Origin: Acidobacteriota bacterium
GTDB lineage: Bacteria > Acidobacteriota > Terriglobia > Bryobacterales > Bryobacteraceae
DNA length: 38,604 nucleotides
Assembly (NCBI GenBank): GCA_016870995.1
Contig: VFZU01000052.1
Location: forward strand, 1 to 38,604
Reading direction: 5' to 3'
Positions 1 through 7,068 of the stretch are shown here, piece after piece (within the stretch, counting starts at the first letter, position 1; every line of letters starts with the position of its first letter). The translations under genes were made by a program, and so were the position numbers. The notes beneath the pieces are model-generated. The model was not told where the DNA came from. It searched no databases and saw only the letters and a program-made list of their open reading frames with translations.

Positions 1-72
1 GAGCGTCTCGGCTACAAAACGCCAACTCAAGCTCGTCGCGATTTTTCTGTTGAATTCAAAATTGCTGCGTGA
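1..72 (+). CDS. IS3-family-like transposase, C-terminal fragment (5' end outside window)
   Basis: Bases 1-72 read in frame 1 as ERLGYKTPTQARRD... and end in TGA at 70-72. The LGYKTPxxA motif is the usual tail of IS3-type OrfB (DDE, integrase-core) transposases, just after the catalytic region. Only 23 residues are visible, so the group cannot be fixed and the catalytic residues are not in view. The fragment is too short to show by itself whether the element is active. IS481 and related DDE families have similar tails and remain possible. Confidence 0.6.
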   Translation, partial: ERLGYKTPTQARRDFSVEFKIAA

Positions 73-111
73 TTCAATGGCAATAATTCACTCCCAACGC
101 GCTGTCCACCA
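1..111 (+). mobile_element. Right end of an IS3-like insertion sequence (left part outside window)
   Basis: The first 72 bases encode the C-terminus of an IS3-type transposase, followed by about 40 non-coding bases. The right tip is placed near base 111 because the kinase reading frame on the other strand looks native up to about there, and because the sequence ends ...CTGTCCACCA, with the terminal CA usual for IS3-family ends. The exact boundary and any target duplication cannot be confirmed, because the left end is off the window. Confidence 0.55.
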
Positions 112-2325
112 CGTCCGGAGCGGAACAAGCAGTTCCTGGCCGCTGGAGGCATGCACCGGATTCACGGCAAAGCTGGCGAGTACCTGCAGGGCGCTGTCGC
201 GTTGCTCCTGCCGCGGGATGGCGAGCAGTGCGCGACGAGCGGGCGTTGCCAGGCCATGGCTGATCAGGGAAATGGGAGGCCGCTCTGCGATTACTTCAAG
301 CGGGATGCGGAACCAGAAGCGCGAACCACCTTCCGCGCGGCGCTCAGCGCCGATTTGACCCTGCATCATTTCAACCAGCTGACGGCTGATGGCAAGGCCA
401 AGCCCAGTGCCGCCAAAACGGCGTGTCGTCGAGCCGTCGCCTTGAGTGAAGGGCTGAAAGAGCCGCGACTTTAGCTCGGGGGAAATTCCAATACCCGTAT
501 CGAGTACTTCGATTTCGACTTGGCAGGACCCGTTTGCGTCGCGATGACTGTGAACGCGGATCGCTACCTGGCCCGAAGCAGTGAACTTGATGGCGTTGCC
601 CGCCAGGTTGGTCAACACTTGCTGAACTCGATAGGGGTCGCCAGCGAAGCTTGCCGGAAGATCTGAATCAAAGGTCGCAGCAAAATCGAGGTTCTTCTCT
701 TGAGCCTGCTCGGCCAATAATTCGATTACATCTTCAACGCTGTCGCGGAGATTGAATTCGATACGCTCCAACTCGACGCGACCGGCTTCGATCTTGGAGA
801 AGTCCAGTACATCATTGATGATGTTCATCAAGTATTGTGCGCTGCGGCGGACAGCGCTCGAATACTCGCGCTGCTCGGCGGTTAGTTCGGTTTCGCACAT
901 CAGATCGGTCATGCCGATGATGCCGTTCATTGGGGTGCGAATCTCATGGCTGACATTGGCGAGGAATTCGCTCTTGAGGCGAGATACGTGAAGGGCCCGA
1001 TCGCGGGCTTCGACGAGCGCCTCCTCTGCCAGCTTCATGTGAGAGATGTCGGTAAGAGTGCCCTCGTAGCACTCGATTTCTCCATTCGGGCCAGCAACAG
1101 CGAGGCCGTTTTCCAGCACCGAGAGCTGAGTGCCGTCTTTGCGGCGGAGCTTCAATTCAAAGCTATTGAGCACACCGTCCCTGCTGAGCTGAGCGACGGC
1201 GGCATCACGGTCGCCAGGATCGACATAGAGGTCGCGCTCGATCGATTTCGAGCGAAGTTCATCAAACGAATCGTAGCCAAGCATTGCGACCAAAGCGGGA
1301 TTGGCATCGAGGAACCGGCCGTCGGGGCTTGAGCGGTAGACACCTTCAGAAACATTTTCGAACAGGGAGCGATAGCGCCTGTCGCTTGCGGCGAGAGCTT
1401 CAGATTGCCGCTTGATCCCGGTAACATCACGGACCACCATTTGGACGGCTGGATAATCCTGGTAAGCGAATTCGGTGGACACAATCTCGACATCGATCCG
1501 GGAACCGTCGAGACGTGTCATGTGGTGATGGACGGTACCGGAAGCATCGGTCTCGCTGAAACTAAAGCTATCGAGGTCTGCGCCGAGGAGGGATTTCGCG
1601 GATTCGGCACCGAGCATACGCACACCCGTGGCATTCACAAACAGAAGCTTGCCATCGCGGTGCACAAGTAACGCGTCGGGGCTGACTTCGACGAGGCGGC
1701 GATACCGGTCTTCGCTTTCGCGCAATGCCCGTTCTGCCTCTTTGCGATCCATCAGGTCACGATGGTAAGCGCGAAGAAGGAAGGCCAGGAAGGCAGCCAA
1801 AAGGCAAGAGGCTAAGACCAACAGATTCACTTCCTGCCAGCGGTTCGTAATTTCAACTGCCACTTCGCGGTACTGCTGCCACAGGCGCGCAGAAGCACTG
1901 CGGGTTTCCTGAAGAGCGCGTCGGATGTTGGAATCGGCTTCGGCAAGATCGGTGGCTTCGATGCTGAGGTTTCGCTCAAGCAGGATCAAGACGGTTTCAA
2001 GGCGGATGAGTGCCCCTTGCGTTTCCGTCTGCATTGCCGGAAGGTGTTTGGCCTGCTCAACGGCTTTTTTGAGACGCCCCAGATCCTGAATCATCCGCTG
2101 CTGAACTTCAAGCGAGGGGTCGCTCTTGCGAACGCCAATTGCGCTTTCCAGGTTCCATAGACCTTCTTCCAGGCGATTGAAGGCTTTTGCAAGGTTGGTA
2201 CATTGCTCCAGCCGTTCCTGGTGGTTTTGAACCGTTTGAATTTGTTGATTGCCTGCGAGGAGGCAAAGCAGGGCCAACAGGATTATCACCCAGGTCCACA
2301 GCGCTGATGTCAAAAACCGCTTCAT
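88..2325 (-). CDS. Membrane hybrid-type sensor histidine kinase, 3' end cut by IS element
   Basis: The 745-residue protein has transmembrane helix 1 at about 7-26, a helical sensor region, transmembrane helix 2 at about 167-187, two PAS domains (about 205-305 and 315-430) and a HisKA domain with H460 in SHEIRTPMNGIIG. The HATPase domain shows the N box (N577), DTGIGI (609-614) and GGTGLGL (638-644). The match to histidine kinases is clear. After the ATPase domain, residues about 697-735 (ARRALLAIPRQEQRD...) resemble the first third of a receiver-like domain. The frame then runs into IS-derived sequence and stops at 88-90; the last seven or so residues are probably encoded by the IS. The original gene was therefore a hybrid kinase, and the present product would lack its receiver module(s). 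The kinase core is intact and could still be made. The upstream neighbour is a YmdB-type gene 71 bp away on the same strand. Confidence 0.9.
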   Translation of the reverse strand: MKRFLTSALWTWVIILLALLCLLAGNQQIQTVQNHQERLEQCTNLAKAFNRLEEGLWNLESAIGVRKSDPSLEVQQRMIQDLGRLKKAVEQAKHLPAMQTETQGALIRLETVLILLERNLSIEATDLAEADSNIRRALQETRSASARLWQQYREVAVEITNRWQEVNLLVLASCLLAAFLAFLLRAYHRDLMDRKEAERALRESEDRYRRLVEVSPDALLVHRDGKLLFVNATGVRMLGAESAKSLLGADLDSFSFSETDASGTVHHHMTRLDGSRIDVEIVSTEFAYQDYPAVQMVVRDVTGIKRQSEALAASDRRYRSLFENVSEGVYRSSPDGRFLDANPALVAMLGYDSFDELRSKSIERDLYVDPGDRDAAVAQLSRDGVLNSFELKLRRKDGTQLSVLENGLAVAGPNGEIECYEGTLTDISHMKLAEEALVEARDRALHVSRLKSEFLANVSHEIRTPMNGIIGMTDLMCETELTAEQREYSSAVRRSAQYLMNIINDVLDFSKIEAGRVELERIEFNLRDSVEDVIELLAEQAQEKNLDFAATFDSDLPASFAGDPYRVQQVLTNLAGNAIKFTASGQVAIRVHSHRDANGSCQVEIEVLDTGIGISPELKSRLFQPFTQGDGSTTRRFGGTGLGLAISRQLVEMMQGQIGAERRAEGGSRFWFRIPLEVIAERPPISLISHGLATPARRALLAIPRQEQRDSALQVLASFAVNPVHASSGQELLVPLRTWWTARWE

Positions 2326-2396
2326 GGGAAGAGGATTCGTTCTTTCTCTTTGGGGGGTATCGACGGGGGGGAGTGAAAACTTGAGGGTGAGTAGGA

Positions 2397-3173
2397 CTAA
2401 AACCTTACTACTCTCTCGATTTGGCGGGCGCGACCTGTGTTTTCATCGATGTCGATGAGAACCGCATGGAATTCGCCACCACGTTTGGCGGCTTCGAGGC
2501 GAACAGGGAGCGAAGTAGTGAACTTCTTGAGAACGAGGTCTTTGTCGGATCCGATGACACCCTCGTACGGGCCAGTCATTCCGCAATCGGTCTGATAGGC
2601 GGTACCGCCGGGCAGAATGCGCGAATCGGCGGTGGGCACGTGGGTATGAGTGCCAATGACGGCGGAAAGCCGACCGTCGCAATGCCAGCCCATCGCTACC
2701 TTCTCACTGGTGAGTTCGGCATGGAAATCGAGGAAACGAACTTTGATGCCGGCCGGGATATCGGCAATTAGCTCATCGGCCTTACGAAAAGGGCAATCGA
2801 GGGGAGTCATCAGCGCTCGCCCCTGCAAATTCAAAATGGCGACCTTGATCCCGTTGCGAGCCTCGACGTAAATGAGGCCTTTACCGGGAAGATCCGGCGG
2901 ATAATTGGCGGGGCGTGTGCAGCGAGGGCTGCGGTCGAGGTACTCGTAGAAGTCTCGCTTGTCCCAGACGTGATTACCGCTGGTGATCGCGTCCACTCCG
3001 ATCGAGATCAGCTCGTCGGCAATCTGAGGAGTGACACCAAACCCTCCGGCGGAATTCTCGGCATTGGCGATCGTGAGTTGTACGCCATACTCAGCCTGGA
3101 GACTGGTGAGGTGAGAGGCAACGAGGTTGCGGCCAGTCGAGGCGTAGATATCGCCGATGAAGAGAACGTTCAT
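2397..3173 (-). CDS. ymdB: YmdB-family metallophosphoesterase
   Basis: The protein is a cytosolic calcineurin-like phosphoesterase of the TIGR00282/YmdB type. Characterised members hydrolyse 2',3'-cyclic nucleotides and influence biofilm and motility decisions. Visible metal-binding motifs are FIGDIYAS near the N-terminus, ANAENSAGG, TSGNHVWDK, LDFHAE and GTHTHVPTAD, in the family order. Length (258 residues) matches the family. The start at 3173 is chosen because family members begin M-x-x-LFIGDI. An alternative ATG at 3218 adds 15 residues and has GAGGG just upstream, so it cannot be excluded. A near-perfect palindrome lies at 3221-3240. The kinase gene follows downstream after 71 bp, which includes two G-runs (2352-2357 and 2365-2371). 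Confidence 0.9.
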   Translation of the reverse strand: MNVLFIGDIYASTGRNLVASHLTSLQAEYGVQLTIANAENSAGGFGVTPQIADELISIGVDAITSGNHVWDKRDFYEYLDRSPRCTRPANYPPDLPGKGLIYVEARNGIKVAILNLQGRALMTPLDCPFRKADELIADIPAGIKVRFLDFHAELTSEKVAMGWHCDGRLSAVIGTHTHVPTADSRILPGGTAYQTDCGMTGPYEGVIGSDKDLVLKKFTTSLPVRLEAAKRGGEFHAVLIDIDENTGRARQIERVVRF

Positions 3174-3220
3174 TCCAAAGAAAGGTGGAGCGGTCGTCAG
3201 CGTACGAATCCCCGTCATTG

Positions 3221-3250
3221 ACCCTCGCTTAAGCTAGGGTGGGACCCACC
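3221..3250. promoter_or_regulatory. Two overlapping palindromes upstream of the ymdB-like gene
   Basis: Bases 3221-3240 form a 20-bp inverted repeat (ACCCT-C-GCTTAAGC-T-AGGGT) with one mismatched pair. Bases 3238-3250 form GGTGGGACCCACC, a perfect 13-bp palindrome with a single central base. They lie immediately 5' of the alternative start at 3218 and 48 bp 5' of the preferred start at 3173. They could be an operator or the terminator region of the upstream peptidase transcript. The function is inferred from position only. Confidence 0.3.
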
Positions 3251-3411
3251 GCACGCCATTAGGCTTATCCGACGCCACCCGAAGATGGCCGATCTTGCTC
3301 ACCGGCGTTGAAAACGAGTTAAGGTCCCGATGACTTTGACTGTTGGATCAAATATTGAGGACCCGCCAAGAAGCCAACGAACGCTCCGTCCTTAGGATAG
3401 CCGAAGTTGGC

Positions 3412-6048
3412 TCAGTTGGTTGAGCGTGCAGCGGCTTTATCTGTAGATTGCTCTTGTTCGCGCGCCAACTCGACAAGACTGACCGGCTGGCTGAAGTCGC
3501 CAAGAAGGTGCTTGGCGAAGTAATCGGCGCGGAGCCAGAGGAAGTAATTTTGCGCGTCGGCGTAACCGTGACGCTTGCCGGGGAAGACGAAGAAGTCGAA
3601 ACGCTTGTTGGCTTTGATCAGCGCGTCGGCAACGCGAAGCGTGCCGCCGGGGTGAACGTTATCGTCGATGTCGCCCGTGGTGAGCAGCAAGCGGCCTTTG
3701 AGGTTTTTGGCAAGGTCGGAATTTCGCTCGATCGTGTATTCGAACTTGATGTTGCCGTCTTTATCTTTGACCTCTTTAACGCCGTGGTGCTTCTCGCTCC
3801 ACCAGCGGTTGTAGATGTTGTTCTCGTGGTTACCCGAAGAGGAGACGGCGACCTTGAAGAAGTCTGGATATACAAGCAGGGCGGCAGTCGACATGAAGCC
3901 GCCACCGGAGTGGCCTGTGATGCCGACACGGTTGATGTCGATGAAGGAGTGTCTTCTGGCTAACTGCTCGATGGCGGTCTTCTTGTCGGCGAGGCCGTAG
4001 TCGCGCAGATTGCCATAGCCGAAGCTGTGGTACCACTTGCTGCGGGCCGGATGTCCGCCGCGGTTGCCAACCTCGATCACGATGAAGCCCAACTGGGCCA
4101 GAGTGATATTGGGGCTGCGCGGGTTGAAAGCCTTGGTGACGCTTTCGGTTTGCGGGCCGGGATAGACAAAGGCCACGATCGGGTAAGACTTCTTTGGGTC
4201 GAAATTGAAGGGCTTATACATGACGCCATAGAGGTCTGTGACACCATCATCGGCCTTGACGGCGAAGGGCTGCGGAGGCTCAAAACCGGCTTGCTTGAGA
4301 GCGGAGAGATCCGTGGTTTCGAGATCAACAAGTTGCAAGCCTGTGTTGTCGTTCAGCGTAGAGGAGGGTTCGAGGTTGACGCGCGAATAGGTATCGACGA
4401 AGTACTTGCCCGAATCGGAAAAACTGGCATTGTGAGTGCCTTGGCCTTTGTCGAGTCGCTTCAGACCGGTCGCGTCGAGGTTCACTTTGTAGGTGTGGTA
4501 GTAATACGGGTCTTCGTCTTTTTCGAGAGCGTTGGCAGTGAAGACCAAGGTGCGAGTCTTTTCGTCGACCACTTCGATGTCTTCGGTGTGGAACTCGCCA
4601 GAGGTGATCTGGTTCTTGAGCTTGCCATCCGCATCGAACAGATAGAAGTGAGCCCAGCCATCGCGCTCAGACCAGTGAATGAGTTCCTTGCCGTCGCCGA
4701 GCAGGCGAAGTGGCTTCACTTCGACATAGGTGTTGAGTCGTTCTTCGATCAACGTTTTCACCTCACCGGTAGCCGTGTCGGCCACACAGACGTCGATGCG
4801 TTTCAGGTCGCGGCTGGTTCGATTGAAGTAAAGCTTGGATGAAGCGGCGGCAAGCCATTTGGGAGAAGGGCCAGGGGGTGGACCTTGCTGGCCTTGTTGC
4901 TGTTCACCCTCTGCATTTGTTCGCTCGACAGCGAAGCGGCGGAAGGCCTCTCGCTCCTTGTAGGAAACAGGTGCGTTGTAGATCTGGATTGTCTGGTCTT
5001 TGAATTGGTCGGCCTTGACAGCGAGGCGGGCTTTCTTTGCAAGATCGAAAATTTCGAGGTGAGCTTGCGGAATGTTCACTTCGCCGGGCATCGCATATTT
5101 ATAGGACTCAAGGGTTGGCCGGGGATTCGAAAGCGAATTGATCACCCAGAGATCACTCACCTTACGGGAATCGTTACGAACGACAGAGATCTTTTGCGAG
5201 TCGTGCGACCAATGGATGGCGATCGCGGGCACACGCGGATTCTTGATGCGTGGATTGAGCTGGCGCTTCTCCTCTGCAGAGAGGCGGCGGGCATAACCGA
5301 AATCAGTTTCACCATCGGTGGTGAGTTGAATCTCGATGATGGAGGCATCGTCTTCCTTGACGATTGCCTTTTGATAATTCGCATCGTCCATCATGTAGAG
5401 GTTCTCGCCGCGAGCGTAGATCACTGTTTTTTCGTCAGGGCTCAGCGAAGCCCAGCGCGGCTTGCGCGGGGCCTTGTAATCGGGCAACATCTCGAGCTTT
5501 GCGGTCGCGAAACCGTACTCGAAGTAGACGAGGCGAGTGCGGGAACCGGCCGAGACGGCGCGGCGTTGTTGAGGCTGATCTTCTTCGTCGTCTTTTTCAG
5601 ATGGGGATGAGGTTGCTGCAGGTGGAGGAGCGGCTTCCTTGGGCAGGCCAGGAATCTCAGCATCGCTGGGGACACTAACTTCAAACATCAGTGCCGCATC
5701 GTTCTTGACGAGGCGGGCATTCTGAATGGGCAGGTGTTGAGCGTCATAGGGGATTCGAGTGAGTGACGTGAGGCTGGCCGCCATCTTGGCGTGATCAAAG
5801 AGCGGAGCTTTCGACTTCTTGACAGGATCAACAAGGAAGAACTTTCGACCCTGGCTGGTCTCGTGGGAATACCAGAACCGATCGCCGTTTTCAAACCAGC
5901 GCGGAGCGACGTTGGTATCAAAGACCATCTTGCCGATCTTCTGCGGCGTCCAGCGAGAAGCCAACTCGTAATTGGCTTTGACAGCGACGGGTTCGTCGGC
6001 CTGCAAAGGGAGGCTTAAGATGGTAAGGAGAGAGAGAAAACAGCGCAT
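3412..6048 (-). CDS. Secreted S9 family (DPP-IV-like) serine peptidase
   Basis: This probable dipeptidyl/prolyl-oligopeptidase-type exopeptidase acts in the periplasm or at the cell surface. From the ATG at 6048 it is 878 residues with a signal peptide (MRCFLSLLTILSLPLQA). A long N-terminal beta-propeller region (DPPIV_N type) is followed by a C-terminal alpha/beta-hydrolase domain. The nucleophile lies in GHSGGG near residue 713, the acid is in TGDIDDNVHPG and the histidine in PGKRHGY. The propeller carries two low-complexity insertions, an acidic/Q-rich stretch (EKDDEEDQPQQRR) and a Q/P-rich stretch (QQQGQQGPPPGPSP), which are probably surface loops. An ATG at 6105 would add 19 residues ahead of the signal peptide and is less likely. 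The start is only 51 bp from the divergent gene at 6100. Confidence 0.93.
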   Translation of the reverse strand: MRCFLSLLTILSLPLQADEPVAVKANYELASRWTPQKIGKMVFDTNVAPRWFENGDRFWYSHETSQGRKFFLVDPVKKSKAPLFDHAKMAASLTSLTRIPYDAQHLPIQNARLVKNDAALMFEVSVPSDAEIPGLPKEAAPPPAATSSPSEKDDEEDQPQQRRAVSAGSRTRLVYFEYGFATAKLEMLPDYKAPRKPRWASLSPDEKTVIYARGENLYMMDDANYQKAIVKEDDASIIEIQLTTDGETDFGYARRLSAEEKRQLNPRIKNPRVPAIAIHWSHDSQKISVVRNDSRKVSDLWVINSLSNPRPTLESYKYAMPGEVNIPQAHLEIFDLAKKARLAVKADQFKDQTIQIYNAPVSYKEREAFRRFAVERTNAEGEQQQGQQGPPPGPSPKWLAAASSKLYFNRTSRDLKRIDVCVADTATGEVKTLIEERLNTYVEVKPLRLLGDGKELIHWSERDGWAHFYLFDADGKLKNQITSGEFHTEDIEVVDEKTRTLVFTANALEKDEDPYYYHTYKVNLDATGLKRLDKGQGTHNASFSDSGKYFVDTYSRVNLEPSSTLNDNTGLQLVDLETTDLSALKQAGFEPPQPFAVKADDGVTDLYGVMYKPFNFDPKKSYPIVAFVYPGPQTESVTKAFNPRSPNITLAQLGFIVIEVGNRGGHPARSKWYHSFGYGNLRDYGLADKKTAIEQLARRHSFIDINRVGITGHSGGGFMSTAALLVYPDFFKVAVSSSGNHENNIYNRWWSEKHHGVKEVKDKDGNIKFEYTIERNSDLAKNLKGRLLLTTGDIDDNVHPGGTLRVADALIKANKRFDFFVFPGKRHGYADAQNYFLWLRADYFAKHLLGDFSQPVSLVELAREQEQSTDKAAARSTN

Positions 6049-6084
6049 TCTGGCAGATGAGTTTAGCTCAACAGACAGCGCTAG

Positions 6085-6093
6085 TGCTATCGT
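6085..6093 (+). promoter_or_regulatory. Candidate extended -10 (TGC-TATCGT)
   Basis: TGCTATCGT ends 6 nt before the ATG at 6100, and there is no Shine-Dalgarno in between. It would give a leaderless or near-leaderless mRNA. No convincing -35 is visible, so this is weak. Confidence 0.25.
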
Positions 6094-6099
6094 TACGTG

Positions 6100-7068
6100 A
6101 TGCAAGAGGTAACACTGCGCGGAGATGGATTGGCGCTGTCCGCGTGCGCAGAGTTGCTTCGAGCGGGTGGATGGCGCGTTTACCGTGAGGGTGGCAGGCG
6201 GGCGAAATTGCCAAGCGTTTTGTTAAATGGCGCATCGCAGAACTTATTGCTGGATGTTTTTAGAAAACCAGACCTGCTGGACGGGTTGCATCCGATCACG
6301 AAGCGGATTGTCAGGTGGGGCAACGATACGATTTCCCTGCCCCATTCGGCCCTCGCGGTCAGCGAAGGAGAGTTGCTGGAGCGGCTGGGGGCGCAAGAGG
6401 CGACGCCGGGTACCGGCGCATACTCAGTCCTGGGGACACGCCCTTTGCCGGATGGGGTCGAAGACTTGCGGTTCGGCACACGCGTGGCCGAAGCTGTGCC
6501 AGTTGGTTTTGAGACTAGTGCTGAGGCGAATGCTTGCTGGGTTGAGGCCGTGGAAGGTGGATGGCTATTCGCAGTGGATGCAGGGTGGATGTTGGCTGTC
6601 GGTGCGACAGCAGAAGAACTGTTGGGCCAAAGCAAGTTGGTTCGAGGAGTCGTGGCTGAGATTACCGGGGAACGAAGTTCCTTTGCCGCCTCGCCTCGGA
6701 TCGCCGCAACACTTGCCGGTGAGAACTGGCTCGCGTGCGGCAGTGCCGCCATGGGCTTTGATCCACTATGTGGGGAAGGCACTGGGCATACCGTGCGGGA
6801 AGCGATTTTGGCCAGTGCTGTGCTCAAAGCACAGGTGCGGGATGGACACTGGGCGGAACTCTCGAAGCTATATGAGCAGCGCTTGCGCGGCGGCTTCAAG
6901 CGGCATCTGGAACAATGCCGCTTGTTATACGCAAGTGGAGGCAAGGGGCCCTGGTGGCAGTCGCAACAGCAGAGCGTTCAACTCGGCCTTGAGGCGAGTC
7001 GTGGATGGGTCGTTAGCGCAGGACGCTTCCGGCTTGAAGGTTACGAATTGGTATCTCTCCGCAGCTAG
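6100..7068 (+). CDS. FAD-dependent oxidoreductase-like protein, function unknown
   Basis: The 322-residue protein has two features of FAD enzymes of the halogenase / geranylgeranyl-reductase type. At the N-terminus, LRGDGLALSACAELLRAGG sits where the dinucleotide-binding GxGxxG loop should be. Near residues 215-235, ACGSAAMGFDPLCGEGTG matches the second FAD-contact motif (G-D-A-A-x-x-x-D-P-x-x-G-E-G). The third glycine of the first motif is replaced and the protein is short for the family, so it may be a reduced or specialised relative of maturation-type flavoproteins such as LodB/QhpG. No substrate can be named. ATG 6100 is preferred over the adjacent GTG at 6097. The stop codon overlaps that of the convergent S9 peptidase (shared CTAG at 7065-7068). 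Confidence 0.6.
   Translation: MQEVTLRGDGLALSACAELLRAGGWRVYREGGRRAKLPSVLLNGASQNLLLDVFRKPDLLDGLHPITKRIVRWGNDTISLPHSALAVSEGELLERLGAQEATPGTGAYSVLGTRPLPDGVEDLRFGTRVAEAVPVGFETSAEANACWVEAVEGGWLFAVDAGWMLAVGATAEELLGQSKLVRGVVAEITGERSSFAASPRIAATLAGENWLACGSAAMGFDPLCGEGTGHTVREAILASAVLKAQVRDGHWAELSKLYEQRLRGGFKRHLEQCRLLYASGGKGPWWQSQQQSVQLGLEASRGWVVSAGRFRLEGYELVSLRS

Noticed and set aside
2351-2371. Two G-runs (G6 and G7) as a phase-variable or quadruplex element
   Set aside because: Only two runs are present, they are not in a coding frame, and no promoter elements are positioned around them.
3402-3426. tRNA-like D-arm (TGGCTCAGTTGGTTGAGCG)
   Set aside because: It resembles a tRNA D-arm, but no anticodon stem with a 7-nt loop, no T-arm and no acceptor pairing follow, and the sequence runs into the 3' end of the S9 peptidase gene.
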